Below are positions 26,563-35,447 of a DNA stretch of 64,000 nt, one piece after another (the first letter of the stretch is position 1; every line of letters begins with the position of its first letter). The stretch spans positions 19,482 through 83,481 of the forward strand of contig JAZQHC010000049.1 in NCBI GenBank assembly GCA_045540335.1, read 5' to 3'. This DNA comes from RGIG7213 sp045540335. Lineage in GTDB: Bacteria > Bacillota > Clostridia > Oscillospirales > CAG-272. Position numbers and translations under genes: made by a program. Below the pieces are notes generated by a model that saw nothing but the letters and a program-made list of their open reading frames with translations, was not told the DNA's origin and did not search any database.

Positions 26563-27828
26563 TTATAATTTGACTGCGCCGTACTGTCTTATTTTTAACA
26601 CCTTACAAGCGTCTTTACCGAATATTCCATCCATATATGCAGTGTAGCTTTCGGTTAATTCCGACGGTAAAAACACCTGTATTGTACCTGCAAAGCCGCC
26701 GCCGTGTACGCGTGCAGAGAATTTTTTGCCCGCTAAAAACTGCCTTGTTACGCACAAAGCCAGGGCAACGCTTTGCTCTTTACTGTCGTGGTAAGTATAT
26801 ATATTTTGAAGGTATTTTTCGCTTGAATCGCACGATGCGTTTTCGCACTCAAGAAAAACTTGCATATCGCCGTCTTCAAGTGCCTTCTTCATCTTTTCAA
26901 CGCGGGCGCATTCATTATAAAAATGCACAGCCCTTAAAACCGCCCTATCGCCGCAGGCTTTACGAGCTTGTTGAATATTTTCGTAGAATTTTTCTTTTTC
27001 TACGTCGCGAAGCACCTCGCCGCCTAAAAATTTCGCAACAGACTTCATTTCTGTCGGCATTGCGGCGTAATCATCATCAAGCCCTGCATGGCTTGCAAAC
27101 GTATTTACGATGCACATATCATATCCGAATTTTTCGGGCGAAAACTCTATTTTTTCTATTTTTGGCGGTGTTGTTTTAAAATCAATATACACAAATCCGC
27201 CGTTTGCACAGGCAACCTGATCCATAAGTCCGCAGGGCTTGCCGTAATACGCGTTTTCCGAACGCTGTGCCATTATGGCAATATCCGTAGTGCTGACAGC
27301 ACCGTTGTTGTAAAGATGCGAAAGAATGTTCCCTATCATATCTTCAAAAGCGGCAGACGAGGAAAGGCCCGATCCCTTTGCAACACTTGAAGTGGTGTAT
27401 GCGCAAAAGCCGCCTATATTCAGCCCCTTATCCGCAAAGCATGCGCACATACCCCTTATTAAAGATATCGACGAAGTTTTTTCCGATTCTATGGGATCTA
27501 AAACCGCAATATCGCACACATCTTCTTCAAAGCCTTCGCTTTTTACGCGTACAATATTATCATCGGTTTTGCAGGCAACCGCAATTATATCCACGCTGAC
27601 AGATGCGGCAAGCACACACCCTTTGTTATGGTCTGTATGATTTCCAAGTATCTCGCTTCTGCCTGAAACCGAAAAAAGCGAACACTCTTTTACACCGTAA
27701 AGCTTTTCAAATTCAAGCACGGCGTTTATATAACGCGCCCTTGCCCGGGATATATCGGAATAAAGCGGGGAAAAAGCGCTGTCGTATTCCCCATTTTTAA
27801 TACTTGATATCACTTGTGTCGTTACCAT
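26563..27828 (-). CDS. Galactokinase-like GHMP sugar kinase
   Basis: A 421-residue GHMP kinase with galactokinase layout: SVSGRSEILGNHTDHNKG (about 53-70), ATP loop KGSGLSSSAAFE (about 151-162), CGLMDQVACANGG with catalytic Asp203, and HGGGFAGTIQVF near the C-terminus. Galactokinases phosphorylate C1 of galactose. The usual GEHTD motif is GNHTD here: the sugar-binding Glu is Asn63, so galactose may not be the substrate. No other Leloir gene is in the window. The ATG at 27828 has GAGGG upstream. It lies 5 nt behind the HEPN gene. Confidence 0.8.
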   Translation of the reverse strand: MVTTQVISSIKNGEYDSAFSPLYSDISRARARYINAVLEFEKLYGVKECSLFSVSGRSEILGNHTDHNKGCVLAASVSVDIIAVACKTDDNIVRVKSEGFEEDVCDIAVLDPIESEKTSSISLIRGMCACFADKGLNIGGFCAYTTSSVAKGSGLSSSAAFEDMIGNILSHLYNNGAVSTTDIAIMAQRSENAYYGKPCGLMDQVACANGGFVYIDFKTTPPKIEKIEFSPEKFGYDMCIVNTFASHAGLDDDYAAMPTEMKSVAKFLGGEVLRDVEKEKFYENIQQARKACGDRAVLRAVHFYNECARVEKMKKALEDGDMQVFLECENASCDSSEKYLQNIYTYHDSKEQSVALALCVTRQFLAGKKFSARVHGGGFAGTIQVFLPSELTESYTAYMDGIFGKDACKVLKIRQYGAVKL

Positions 27829-27833
27829 TTTAA

Positions 27834-28250
27834 TCAACCCTCGTTTTCTTCTATCTGTTTACAAGTAAATTCAAAAAGGCGTTCTGCCGATCTTATAAGA
27901 TACGAAAGCCTTTCTTTTGTTATATTAAGCGGCTTATCGGGCGGGTAGCGCGTTTGTATATAATAGTCGTTTGTTTCTATACATTCGTCTATCCACTGTT
28001 CAAATTCTCTATGTGATTTTGAAAGCTTTCTGCACAGATATATCACGTTATGCCCGTCGGGGGCGTAACCCTCTTCGTAAAGGAAATAGGCCTTCAACGT
28101 TTTTTCTATTGCTTGTTGGCAATGAAATGCCGCGGGAAAATGCGTTATTTCGTTGTCGCTTAAATCAACGGCGGCGGCAATATCTGCCTGTGCGTAATCA
28201 AGCCAGTCGTAATATCTTCGGCTGTCGGATTTATTGTTATTTCTTCTCAT
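27834..28250 (-). CDS. HEPN-domain protein
   Basis: A 138-residue helical protein. YDWLDYAQADIAAAVDL, FHCQQAIEKTLKAYFL, DGHNVIYLCRKL and DYYIQTRYPPD mark the PF05168-type HEPN fold. HEPN proteins pair with minimal nucleotidyltransferases; some are RNase toxins with an Rx4-6H motif. I do not see that motif, so RNase activity is doubtful. The ATG at 28250 is preferred to an upstream TTG at 28265. It overlaps the nucleotidyltransferase gene by 14 nt. Confidence 0.85.
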   Translation of the reverse strand: MRRNNNKSDSRRYYDWLDYAQADIAAAVDLSDNEITHFPAAFHCQQAIEKTLKAYFLYEEGYAPDGHNVIYLCRKLSKSHREFEQWIDECIETNDYYIQTRYPPDKPLNITKERLSYLIRSAERLFEFTCKQIEENEG

Positions 28251-28548
28251 AGTACAATTTACCAATACGCAATATTCTGCTTACAAAAGAAGCACTGTCT
28301 TTCGAAAGGGAATAAAATTCTTCAGGCGAATACAAAAAGACGTCAAACGGAATTTCAGAATCGGTTTGCAAATACGCTTTTTTTAATAAATTTCGTTTTT
28401 CCTCTTCTTTAAAATCCGCTATTACACACACGTCGAAATCGGTAATTTTATCGTCTAAACTGTTAGTTTTAACGCCGAAAACATACATTTTTTCGGGGGA
28501 AAATATTTTTTCAAATTCTTTTATAGTGCTTTCAATATCGCTGTACAT
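28237..28548 (-). CDS. Minimal nucleotidyltransferase (MNT, Pol-beta fold)
   Basis: A 103-residue protein. FGVKTNSLDDKITDFDVCVI (about 24-43) is the MNT core: Asp37 and Asp39 form the metal pair and Asp69 in PFDVFLY the third carboxylate. The usual GS before the loop is GV (25-26), which may weaken nucleotide binding. In MntA-HepT systems the MNT AMPylates its HEPN toxin. GGAG precedes the ATG. The order MNT then HEPN, with overlap, fits such a pair, but loss of the Ser and of the HEPN RNase motif leaves activity open. Confidence 0.82.
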   Translation of the reverse strand: MYSDIESTIKEFEKIFSPEKMYVFGVKTNSLDDKITDFDVCVIADFKEEEKRNLLKKAYLQTDSEIPFDVFLYSPEEFYSLSKDSASFVSRILRIGKLYYEKK

Positions 28549-28618
28549 ATGCTTTCTCCGAATAAAAGAAATTTTTGTTTCATATGATTTATAAAATTTA
28601 TCTTATGGAGTGCAGAAT

Positions 28619-29152
28619 ATGACCTTTTCCGAAAAGACCGTACGCCGCACGCTGAAAACATCCGACGGCACTTGCGGTGTAAAAATAACTTACCCCGACG
28701 TTTCAAATGCAAGCGGGTGTAAAAATATAAATAAATTTCTTAGCCTGTGCGCCGAAAAATTCACCAAATACTGCAAGGCCTTTGCCGAAAACGGCAAAAT
28801 ATTCGAGCTTAAGACAAAAATTACGTTTTGCGATGGTAAAATATGCAGTATGTTTTTTGAAAAAACAGAACGCATAGGAAGAAAAATCACATCGTATAAG
28901 CCGTTTTCTGCAACGTTTTGCTTAAAAAGCGGTGCACTTTTATCATTGCCCGCCGCAAGAAAAAATCTTTCGGGGCAATACCCCGCGCTGCGTATAAAAG
29001 CAAAAAGAAACGGTATAAAAATATCGTTTGATGAATTTTGCAGAAAATACTATCTTACCGAAAACGGCGCTGTGATATACAAATCCGCATTTTCGCCCGT
29101 ATTGGGTGTAAAAAACACATCTGAATGTATAAGAAAATTTATTATTGGATAA
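28619..29152 (+). CDS. Hypothetical protein, remotely RsiV/DUF3298-like
   Basis: A 177-residue, Lys-rich protein without a signal peptide. The N-terminal pattern (VKITYPDVSNAS, then KNINKFLS) and a later FDEFCRKYYLTENGAVIYK resemble the DUF4163/DUF3298 domains of RsiV-type and PdaC-type proteins, where the second block reads similarly; this is a weak visual match. The ATG at 28619 is 8 nt from GGAG; GTG at 28610 overlaps that site. Its 3' end overlaps the convergent pseudouridine synthase gene by 11 nt, with no terminator between. Confidence 0.6.
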   Translation: MTFSEKTVRRTLKTSDGTCGVKITYPDVSNASGCKNINKFLSLCAEKFTKYCKAFAENGKIFELKTKITFCDGKICSMFFEKTERIGRKITSYKPFSATFCLKSGALLSLPAARKNLSGQYPALRIKAKRNGIKISFDEFCRKYYLTENGAVIYKSAFSPVLGVKNTSECIRKFIIG

Positions 29153-30089
29153 TCTGTTCGTTAAACGGAATACCCGTTTTAGACAAAAACTCTGTAAAAT
29201 ACTGCGGTAACGGTGCACAGAAGGAAAGATATTCCCCTGTGATCGGGTGGGTAAAGCCTATTACCCCTGCGTGCAAGCATTGACCGCACAATACTGCTGC
29301 ATTGTGCTGCTCTAACTTGGTTTTTCCGCCGCCATACACCATATCGCCTGCCAAAGGATGCCCCATAGAAGCCATGTGCACGCGTATCTGGTGGGTGCGC
29401 CCCGTGTGCAAACGAAAACGCATATACGAAAAACCGTTATTTGCGCCCAATACCCAATATTCGGTAATTGCGTTTTTTGAATTTTTATCGGTTACAGCCA
29501 TCTTTTTTCTGTCTTTCTGATCTCTGCCGATCGGCTTATCAACTATACCGTGGCTGTTTTTAAACGTGCCTACCGCAACGGCACGATATTCTCTTAAAAA
29601 TGAATGCTCTTTTATCTGTTCGGCAAGGGCAAGGTGCGCTTGATCCGTTTTTGCTATTATTAAAAGTCCGCTTGTATCCTTATCTATTCTGTGGACTATT
29701 CCCGGGCGGATAACACCGTTTATCGAAGAAAGTCTGCCCTTCATTTTAAAAAGCAAAGCAGAAACAAGCGTACCGCTGTAATTACCCGGTGCGGGATGTA
29801 CGACCATACCCTTCGGTTTATTTACAACAGCAAGATGATCGTCCTCGTAGATAATTTCTATCGGAATATCTTCCGGTACGACCTTGTCTTCGATAGGCGG
29901 GGCTTCTTCGTAAGAAACGGTTTGCCCCTCCTTCAAAAGGTATTTTTTATCCTTTTGTTCGCCATCTACAAGTATAAGCCCTTCTTCTATATACTTAACG
30001 CAAGACGATCTTGTCAGCCCGAACATATTTGATGCGCACGCATCTAATCTTGTGTTTGCGCTGTTAATATCAACCGTTGCCGTCTTCAT
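29142..30089 (-). CDS. RluD-family pseudouridine synthase
   Basis: A 315-residue RluA-family enzyme: S4 RNA-binding domain (about 1-75) and a catalytic domain with GIVHRIDKDTSGLLIIAK (the Asp in RIDKDTSG is the nucleophile), RLHTGRTHQIRVHM and AGDMVYGG. It isomerises uridines in 23S rRNA; the exact sites cannot be told. It overlaps lspA by 20 nt, the usual lspA-rluD pair of Bacillota. Confidence 0.93.
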   Translation of the reverse strand: MKTATVDINSANTRLDACASNMFGLTRSSCVKYIEEGLILVDGEQKDKKYLLKEGQTVSYEEAPPIEDKVVPEDIPIEIIYEDDHLAVVNKPKGMVVHPAPGNYSGTLVSALLFKMKGRLSSINGVIRPGIVHRIDKDTSGLLIIAKTDQAHLALAEQIKEHSFLREYRAVAVGTFKNSHGIVDKPIGRDQKDRKKMAVTDKNSKNAITEYWVLGANNGFSYMRFRLHTGRTHQIRVHMASMGHPLAGDMVYGGGKTKLEQHNAAVLCGQCLHAGVIGFTHPITGEYLSFCAPLPQYFTEFLSKTGIPFNEQIIQ

Positions 30090-30615
30090 TATTTTCTGTG
30101 TCTTCCTTTTTATCCTGGAATATGGTTTTATCTATAAAGGCAATGTATATCACCATTAAAAAGCAACCGACCGTAATAAAAATATCCGCCACGTTAAACA
30201 CAGGGAAGCTTTTCCAAAAATCAAACTGTATAAAATCCGTTACAAAGCCGCAACGCACCCTGTCTATCATGTTTCCTACCCCGCCGCTTAATATCATCGC
30301 AAGGCATATGCAAAACATTTTAGGCGCGGTTGAATAGTAAAACAAAAAGCACAGCAAAAGTACGATTGCGACCGTGGAAACAGTCATAAACACCCAGCGT
30401 TGGTCTGCAAACATTCCCCAAGCAGCCCCGCGGTTTTCAACGTACGTGAAATTAAAAACGTACGGAATAAACGGTACTGCACCCTTTTGGGACAATTTGG
30501 CTGATGCCGCTATCTTCGTTACCTGATCAAGCACTATGCCAAGAGAGGCAATCAAGCACCATACAAGAAACATTACCGTTTTCTTTTTTTGAAGCTTTAA
30601 ATTTGAATTATTCAA
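30070..30615 (-). CDS. lspA: Lipoprotein signal peptidase (signal peptidase II)
   Basis: A 181-residue membrane protease with four hydrophobic helices. VENRGAAWGMFADQ, GGVGNMIDRVRCGFVTDFI and FNVADIFI contain the two catalytic aspartates (in NMIDR and VADIF). It removes signal peptides from prolipoproteins such as those at 7349, 47892, 48461 and 55098. The start is TTG at 30615 with AAAGGA 8 nt upstream. It lies 12 nt behind divIVA. Confidence 0.94.
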   Translation of the reverse strand: MNNSNLKLQKKKTVMFLVWCLIASLGIVLDQVTKIAASAKLSQKGAVPFIPYVFNFTYVENRGAAWGMFADQRWVFMTVSTVAIVLLLCFLFYYSTAPKMFCICLAMILSGGVGNMIDRVRCGFVTDFIQFDFWKSFPVFNVADIFITVGCFLMVIYIAFIDKTIFQDKKEDTENNEDGNG

Positions 30616-30627
30616 AACGTAATTCCT

Positions 30628-31341
30628 TTATTCGTCTGTTTTTTCGTTTTCGTGTGCGATCGCCTCTGTTTTAAGCTGGCGGTTTATTTCTTTTATCGTA
30701 TCCTTAACACTTCTGTTTTTGAATTTTACAGGTGTTGAAGGCTTTTTTGGCGCAGGCTTGTTCTTTTTATCCTGCACTTGTTGTTCTGAATGTTGCCCAC
30801 CGTCTTCAGGGGCTTGGGCAATATCGTTTTTCATTCTTTCAAGCAACGACTTGACAAGTGCATCTGCGTATTCTTCGGCTTTATCGTAGCCGTCTTCAGG
30901 GGTCAATTCCTGCGCTTGCGATATACCGCGCGTGTATGCGGAAACTATTTCTTCCCTTAACATACGCGAAAGCTTTCTTAATCTTATAAGGGTTTGCGCC
31001 TCCTTCAGTACCTCTTCGCGAAAAAGGCGCAATTCCTTTGCGGTATTTTCTTTTGCGGATTTATAAAGCTGTGCAGATTCTGCCTTTGCGCTTGAAAGTA
31101 TCTCGTCTGCGGTGGTTTTGGCAAGCAAAAGCGTATCCGATATTTCGTCTTGCGGTTTTTGTGTGGGCATTTTTGCATTTTCGGCAACTGCGTTAAGCTT
31201 AAACTGCAATTCCTGATTTTCCCTATATACCAATGCGTATTTTTCACACAAAAAATCTATATACTGATCTACCTCTTCGGTATTATATCCGCGCATTGCG
31301 CGCGTAAAGCTTTTTTTCTCTATATCTTGCGGTGAGAGCAT
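30628..31341 (-). CDS. divIVA: DivIVA-family cell-division protein
   Basis: A 237-residue coiled-coil protein. The N-terminus LSPQDIEKKSFTRAMRGYNTEEVDQYIDFL is the DivIVA lipid-binding head, followed by long heptad-rich helices and a polar, charged tail. DivIVA senses negative membrane curvature at the septum and poles and recruits division or sporulation factors. It follows sepF as in the conserved division cluster, separated by 141 nt with a long hairpin. Confidence 0.9.
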   Translation of the reverse strand: MLSPQDIEKKSFTRAMRGYNTEEVDQYIDFLCEKYALVYRENQELQFKLNAVAENAKMPTQKPQDEISDTLLLAKTTADEILSSAKAESAQLYKSAKENTAKELRLFREEVLKEAQTLIRLRKLSRMLREEIVSAYTRGISQAQELTPEDGYDKAEEYADALVKSLLERMKNDIAQAPEDGGQHSEQQVQDKKNKPAPKKPSTPVKFKNRSVKDTIKEINRQLKTEAIAHENEKTDE

Positions 31342-31424
31342 ATTAAGTATTCCTTGTTATAAATTGTAAAAATATGTAAGTAAAACTTGTTTCTGGTAAA
31401 ACTAAATTAAAAAACACCTAACAC

Positions 31425-31461
31425 GGTGCTATGCGGTATTTTTTTAAAACCGCATAGCGCC
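31425..31461 (-). promoter_or_regulatory. 13-bp hairpin between sepF and divIVA
   Basis: GGTGCTATGCGGT (31425-31437) pairs with ACCGCATAGCGCC (31449-31461), one G-U wobble, with an A/T loop. On the minus strand a T-run occurs about 10 nt later, after a short alternative CACC/GGTG stem. It could be a terminator, an attenuator or an RNA-processing site. Confidence 0.5.
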
Positions 31462-31482
31462 AAAGTAGGTAGTTTAATTATC

Positions 31483-31950
31483 TTAATCTTCGTCGTATTC
31501 TTCGCGCTTTTCTTCTTTGTTGCGGCGCATAGGATCGCCGGAAACGTCAACGTTTGCGGGTGTTATAACATATGTATTGGAGGCAACCTTTTTTATGCTT
31601 CCGTCGATAGAATACGCTACGCCCGACAAAAAGTCAACAACGCGCTTTGCTGTTTCTTTATTTGTTTCTTCAAGGTTAAGAACAACAGTCCTTCTGCTAA
31701 GCAAGTGGTCTGCAATTTGGGGAACCGTATCAAATTCTTTAGGTCTTACAACCTTCAATTCCAAAGAACCGGAATTGTTGCTGTTCAAGCCTACACCCCT
31801 TGACTGTTCTCTTACAGGTTCTTTAACAGCTTGTCTTTCAGCTGCGGGGGCAGCTTCCTCTTCTTCATAGCTGTAATCGTAGCCGTTTTCATCTACGCCG
31901 TCACCTTCGTCAAAATCCTGACCGAATTTCAGTTTGTCAAAAAATCCCAT
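31483..31950 (-). CDS. sepF: Cell-division protein SepF
   Basis: A 155-residue protein: short amphipathic N-terminal helix (MGFFDKLKF) for membrane binding, an acidic linker, then the SepF core with VVRPKEFDTVPQIADHLL, TVVLNLEETNKETAKRVVDFLSG and the YVITP strand. It tethers FtsZ to the membrane at the septum. AAGGAG precedes the ATG. It follows yggS by 29 nt. Confidence 0.93.
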   Translation of the reverse strand: MGFFDKLKFGQDFDEGDGVDENGYDYSYEEEEAAPAAERQAVKEPVREQSRGVGLNSNNSGSLELKVVRPKEFDTVPQIADHLLSRRTVVLNLEETNKETAKRVVDFLSGVAYSIDGSIKKVASNTYVITPANVDVSGDPMRRNKEEKREEYDED

Positions 31951-31979
31951 AACATGCTCCTTCTATATTCAATATTTTT

Positions 31980-32675
31980 TTACATTCTTTTGCCGAACAC
32001 GGCAGAACCCACGCGAACCATATTAGATCCCTCTGCGCAGGCTTGTATATAACTGTCCGACATGCCCATAGATAATACGGGTTCATATATATTATCCGAT
32101 GTTTTTGTGCAAATGTCAATAAATAATTTATAAATTTGTGAAAAATAATTATGATATTCTGATTTATTTTCGCATTTGGGCGCCATGGTCATAATGCCTC
32201 TAACCCTTATATTGCTATATTCTGACATTTTTTCTAAAAACATGCCAATTTCTTCCGGCATTATGCCGCCCTTATTCTCTTCTCTTCCGCTGTTGACCTC
32301 TATCAAAATATCTTGCACTATATTAAGTTTAGCTGCCCTTTTATTTATTTCCTTTGCAAGGCTATCGCTTCCTACTGAGTGAATCAAAGAAACCTTACCA
32401 ACTATGTATTTCACTTTATTGGTTTGCAAATTACCAATAAAGTGAAGCTCGCAAGGAAGTTTTTTTATTTCGTCGTATTTTTCCAGCAATTCCTGAACGC
32501 GGTTTTCACCTATCGCGGTAATGCCGCATTCGTTTACCGCATACGCTATCTTGTCGCACGGAACGGTTTTCGTTGCCAACATAAGCGTTACGCATGGGGC
32601 TTTTTTATTTTTATCTATTTCTGTTCTGATAGCTTCTATATTGCTTTTTATTATTTTTGCTTCTTCAGTCGTCAT
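31980..32675 (-). CDS. yggS: YggS-type pyridoxal 5'-phosphate homeostasis protein
   Basis: A 231-residue PLP-binding TIM-barrel protein. MLATKTVP holds the PLP lysine; IGENRVQELLEKY, LHFIGNLQTNKV, RGIMTMAP and SMGMSDSYIQACAEGSNMVRVGSAVFG are standard. It buffers PLP and affects amino-acid balance; it has no known enzymatic turnover. The ATG at 32675 is 5 nt after AGGTGG; a GTG three codons earlier lies in that site. It overlaps the PmbA-like gene by 11 nt. Confidence 0.93.
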   Translation of the reverse strand: MTTEEAKIIKSNIEAIRTEIDKNKKAPCVTLMLATKTVPCDKIAYAVNECGITAIGENRVQELLEKYDEIKKLPCELHFIGNLQTNKVKYIVGKVSLIHSVGSDSLAKEINKRAAKLNIVQDILIEVNSGREENKGGIMPEEIGMFLEKMSEYSNIRVRGIMTMAPKCENKSEYHNYFSQIYKLFIDICTKTSDNIYEPVLSMGMSDSYIQACAEGSNMVRVGSAVFGKRM

Positions 32676-34041
32676 CGTTTCCACCTGCCGCTATTGCCAT
32701 AGGATCACCAAGAAGTATCGTGGGGGATGAAACTATACTTCCGAACGGATTTGTAAAAACATCATCACCAAGCGCCTCAACGTTTAAAAGCAACGCATAT
32801 ATATTGCCGCTTATCGTAAGGCCTGTTACCGCGCGATCTTCCTTGCCGTCTTTTATCAGCACGCCCTTCGCAGAAAGCGAAAAATCGCCGGTAGAGGCAT
32901 CTGCCCCTGCGTGAAGCCCTTCTAAAGAGGTTATAAGAATGCCGTTATTCAAGCTTTGCAAAATTTCATCCTTCGAAAAATTACCTGCCTGCAAACGGAA
33001 ATTGGAAAAACCGACAGATACGGGTGAAGAATACGAGCTTTTGCACGCACTTGCGGTAGAGCCTACACCTGCTTTTTTTGCCGTTTTCAAATTATAAAGC
33101 AAGGTTTTCAATATACCCTTTTCAACAACAGTACATTTACGGCTTGCTACACCTTCATCATCAAAGCCGCGCGCACCGAAAGAAAAATCTTCCGTTGGGT
33201 CGTCTGTTATATTTACGCAATCTGAAGCGATTTTAACCCCTTCCTTACCGGCAAGCAGCGACAGCCCTCTTTGCGTATTTTCCGATGAAAATATACCCAT
33301 AAACGTTTCAAGCAGATCAACCGCGGCAACGGCATCTATTGCGGTTTTCATCAAGCCGCCGTCGCAAGACGATATACCGCAATACTTTATTGCATCGGCA
33401 GATGCTTCTTTAGCGGTTTTTTCAATATCAAGATCTTCAATACCGAATCCTGCGGTGTGCGCGAAGCCGGAATTCATGCTTTTGTTTTTTTCTGCTATTG
33501 GAATGACGTACGCCGCAATAAATCCGTAGTTTTCGCTTACGTCCAAGCCGTTGGAATTTTTTATTATCTTACATGAATTCTGGCTGCAAACATAGCTTCC
33601 CATAGTTCTTACTATGCTTTCGTCGTAATCAAGCGCAGCCTTTTCCATTTTTTGCGCAAGGGCTATTTTTTCCGCCGCAGACACGTTAGACAAGCTTTCT
33701 TTATACGTTACGGGTGAAGGATATGCTTCATCTCCGCTGTAAATAAACTGCTCGTCGGGGCTTTCTATAACCGCGGCGTTATCAATCGCCCTTTCAACAA
33801 GGTACGGTATATCGCTTTTATTCGGTGAGGTTGTAGAAGAATATCCCGTTTTCCCGCCTGTTTTTATACGAAGCGAAATACCTATAAAATCATTTACGCT
33901 GTAATTGTCTATTTGGCCGCCAACCACTTTCACATCAAAGCTGTCGCCGTACGTTGCATATATTTCATACTCTACGCCGTTTTTTTTGCTTATATATTCA
34001 CACAAAGACACTACAAAATCATTTATTTCTTCTTTTATCAT
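32665..34041 (-). CDS. TldD/PmbA family protein, PmbA (TldE)-type
   Basis: A 458-residue protein of the TldD/E modulator-of-gyrase family. It lacks HExxxH, as expected of the inactive TldE/PmbA partner, and has EDFSFGARGFDDEG, STASACKSSYSSPVS and GLHAGADASTGDFSLSA. With TldD it forms a heterodimeric protease acting on small unstructured peptides such as antitoxin CcdA or microcin B17. The ATG at 34041 has GGGGTGAGG upstream and follows the tldD stop by one base. Confidence 0.9.
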   Translation of the reverse strand: MIKEEINDFVVSLCEYISKKNGVEYEIYATYGDSFDVKVVGGQIDNYSVNDFIGISLRIKTGGKTGYSSTTSPNKSDIPYLVERAIDNAAVIESPDEQFIYSGDEAYPSPVTYKESLSNVSAAEKIALAQKMEKAALDYDESIVRTMGSYVCSQNSCKIIKNSNGLDVSENYGFIAAYVIPIAEKNKSMNSGFAHTAGFGIEDLDIEKTAKEASADAIKYCGISSCDGGLMKTAIDAVAAVDLLETFMGIFSSENTQRGLSLLAGKEGVKIASDCVNITDDPTEDFSFGARGFDDEGVASRKCTVVEKGILKTLLYNLKTAKKAGVGSTASACKSSYSSPVSVGFSNFRLQAGNFSKDEILQSLNNGILITSLEGLHAGADASTGDFSLSAKGVLIKDGKEDRAVTGLTISGNIYALLLNVEALGDDVFTNPFGSIVSSPTILLGDPMAIAAGGNDDD

Positions 34042-34042
34042 T

Positions 34043-35428
34043 TTATACCTCACCCCCTACGAGTATATTGGAAATTCTGATAGTCGGCTGACCGACGTTA
34101 GTGTTTACAGATCCCGAAGACGATCCGCAAACGCCTTGTGCCATCGTCATATTTGAGGAAACCATATCAATATTCATCAACACCTCAGCACCCTTGCCGA
34201 TAAGCGTTGCACCGCGCACGGGCTCTGTTATCTTACCGTTTTTGATAAGATATCCTTCCTGAACGCTGAAATTGAATTCGCCCGTAACGGGATTTACAGA
34301 ACCGCCGCCCATATGTGCCGCATACAAGCCCTCTTCAACAGATGCAAAAATATCCTCTTCCTTATCCGTTCCTGCGGCAATGTACGTATTCGTCATTCTT
34401 GATGTGGGTGCGTAGGTATAATCCTGTCTTCTTCCGCTGCCGGTAGAAGGCATGCCCATTCGCTTTGAACCCAATTTATCTATCATATAATTTTTTAATA
34501 CGCCGTTTTCTATCAAAAGAATTCTTTGCGGCTTTTCGCCCTCGTCGCTCATCGCAAGAGAGCCCCATTGTCCAACCATAGTTCCATCGTCGTACGCGGT
34601 AACCTTTTCGTTTGCTATTTTTGTACCAAGCTTTCCGCAAAATACGGAATTTCCCTTTGCTACGCTTGTTGCTTCAAGAGAATGGCCGCACGCCTCGTGG
34701 AAAATAACGCCGCCAAAGCCGCCCCCCATAACAACAGGCATTTTGCCTGCGGGACATTTTGAAGCTTTAAGCATTGTATGTGCCTGGCGCGAAGCAAATC
34801 TTCCGCCTTCGGCGGGGTCTATCGTATCGAAAAATTCAAATCCGCCACTTGTTCCCGGTGAAAATCTTCCGCTTTGATTTTCCTTTCCGTCTGATGCGAT
34901 AGCGTTTATTGCAATACGCACGTACGCCCTGTTATCTATGCCGTAAACGCCCTCGCTGTTTGCAACCAGCACGGTTTTTTCGTTTCCTGCGAGACTTGCA
35001 GATACTTGCGCAATATCATCGCTGTATTCCTTCGCTGCAAAGTACCCCGTTTTAAGGTAATCAACGCGGCGCTTGGCTTCGACACTGCAAGGCGGTATCA
35101 ATATAGGGCACACCGTTTGAAAGCTTGTTTCTTCCAAAACAACGTCAATATCGTTTCCCGTCATAGCGCCCAATGCATCGCAAACTTTTTCCGCAATGCG
35201 CGCCAAGCCTCTTTCGCTTGTATCGTTTCCGTATGCATATACGCTGTTCGTACCCTTTATTGCCCTGATACCTGCGCCTTTGGAACGCGACGTTAACGCA
35301 TTTTCCACCTTATCCGATATCATAAACACAGATTCGGCAACCTTGTCTTCTACGTATATTTCGGCATAGTCTGCCCCGTGCTTCATCACACGGGAAATTA
35401 TTTTTTCACAAATCTTTTTATCTATCAT
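34043..35428 (-). CDS. tldD: Metalloprotease TldD
   Basis: A 461-residue protein with the zinc motif HEACGH in GGGFGGVIFHEACGHSLEA (about 240-258), plus GSGRRQDYTYAPTSRMTNTY and ALMNID-like C-terminal segments. It is the active subunit of the TldD/E pair encoded immediately downstream. In this window it lies between an HlyD-like adaptor and the PmbA gene in a division-gene neighbourhood. Confidence 0.92.
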   Translation of the reverse strand: MIDKKICEKIISRVMKHGADYAEIYVEDKVAESVFMISDKVENALTSRSKGAGIRAIKGTNSVYAYGNDTSERGLARIAEKVCDALGAMTGNDIDVVLEETSFQTVCPILIPPCSVEAKRRVDYLKTGYFAAKEYSDDIAQVSASLAGNEKTVLVANSEGVYGIDNRAYVRIAINAIASDGKENQSGRFSPGTSGGFEFFDTIDPAEGGRFASRQAHTMLKASKCPAGKMPVVMGGGFGGVIFHEACGHSLEATSVAKGNSVFCGKLGTKIANEKVTAYDDGTMVGQWGSLAMSDEGEKPQRILLIENGVLKNYMIDKLGSKRMGMPSTGSGRRQDYTYAPTSRMTNTYIAAGTDKEEDIFASVEEGLYAAHMGGGSVNPVTGEFNFSVQEGYLIKNGKITEPVRGATLIGKGAEVLMNIDMVSSNMTMAQGVCGSSSGSVNTNVGQPTIRISNILVGGEV

Positions 35429-35447
35429 AATACACTTCCATATAATG

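Noticed and set aside
27834..28548. Calling the MNT-HEPN pair an active toxin-antitoxin system
   Set aside because: The HEPN protein shows no Rx4-6H RNase motif and the MNT lacks the Ser of the GS loop, so the activity is not supported.
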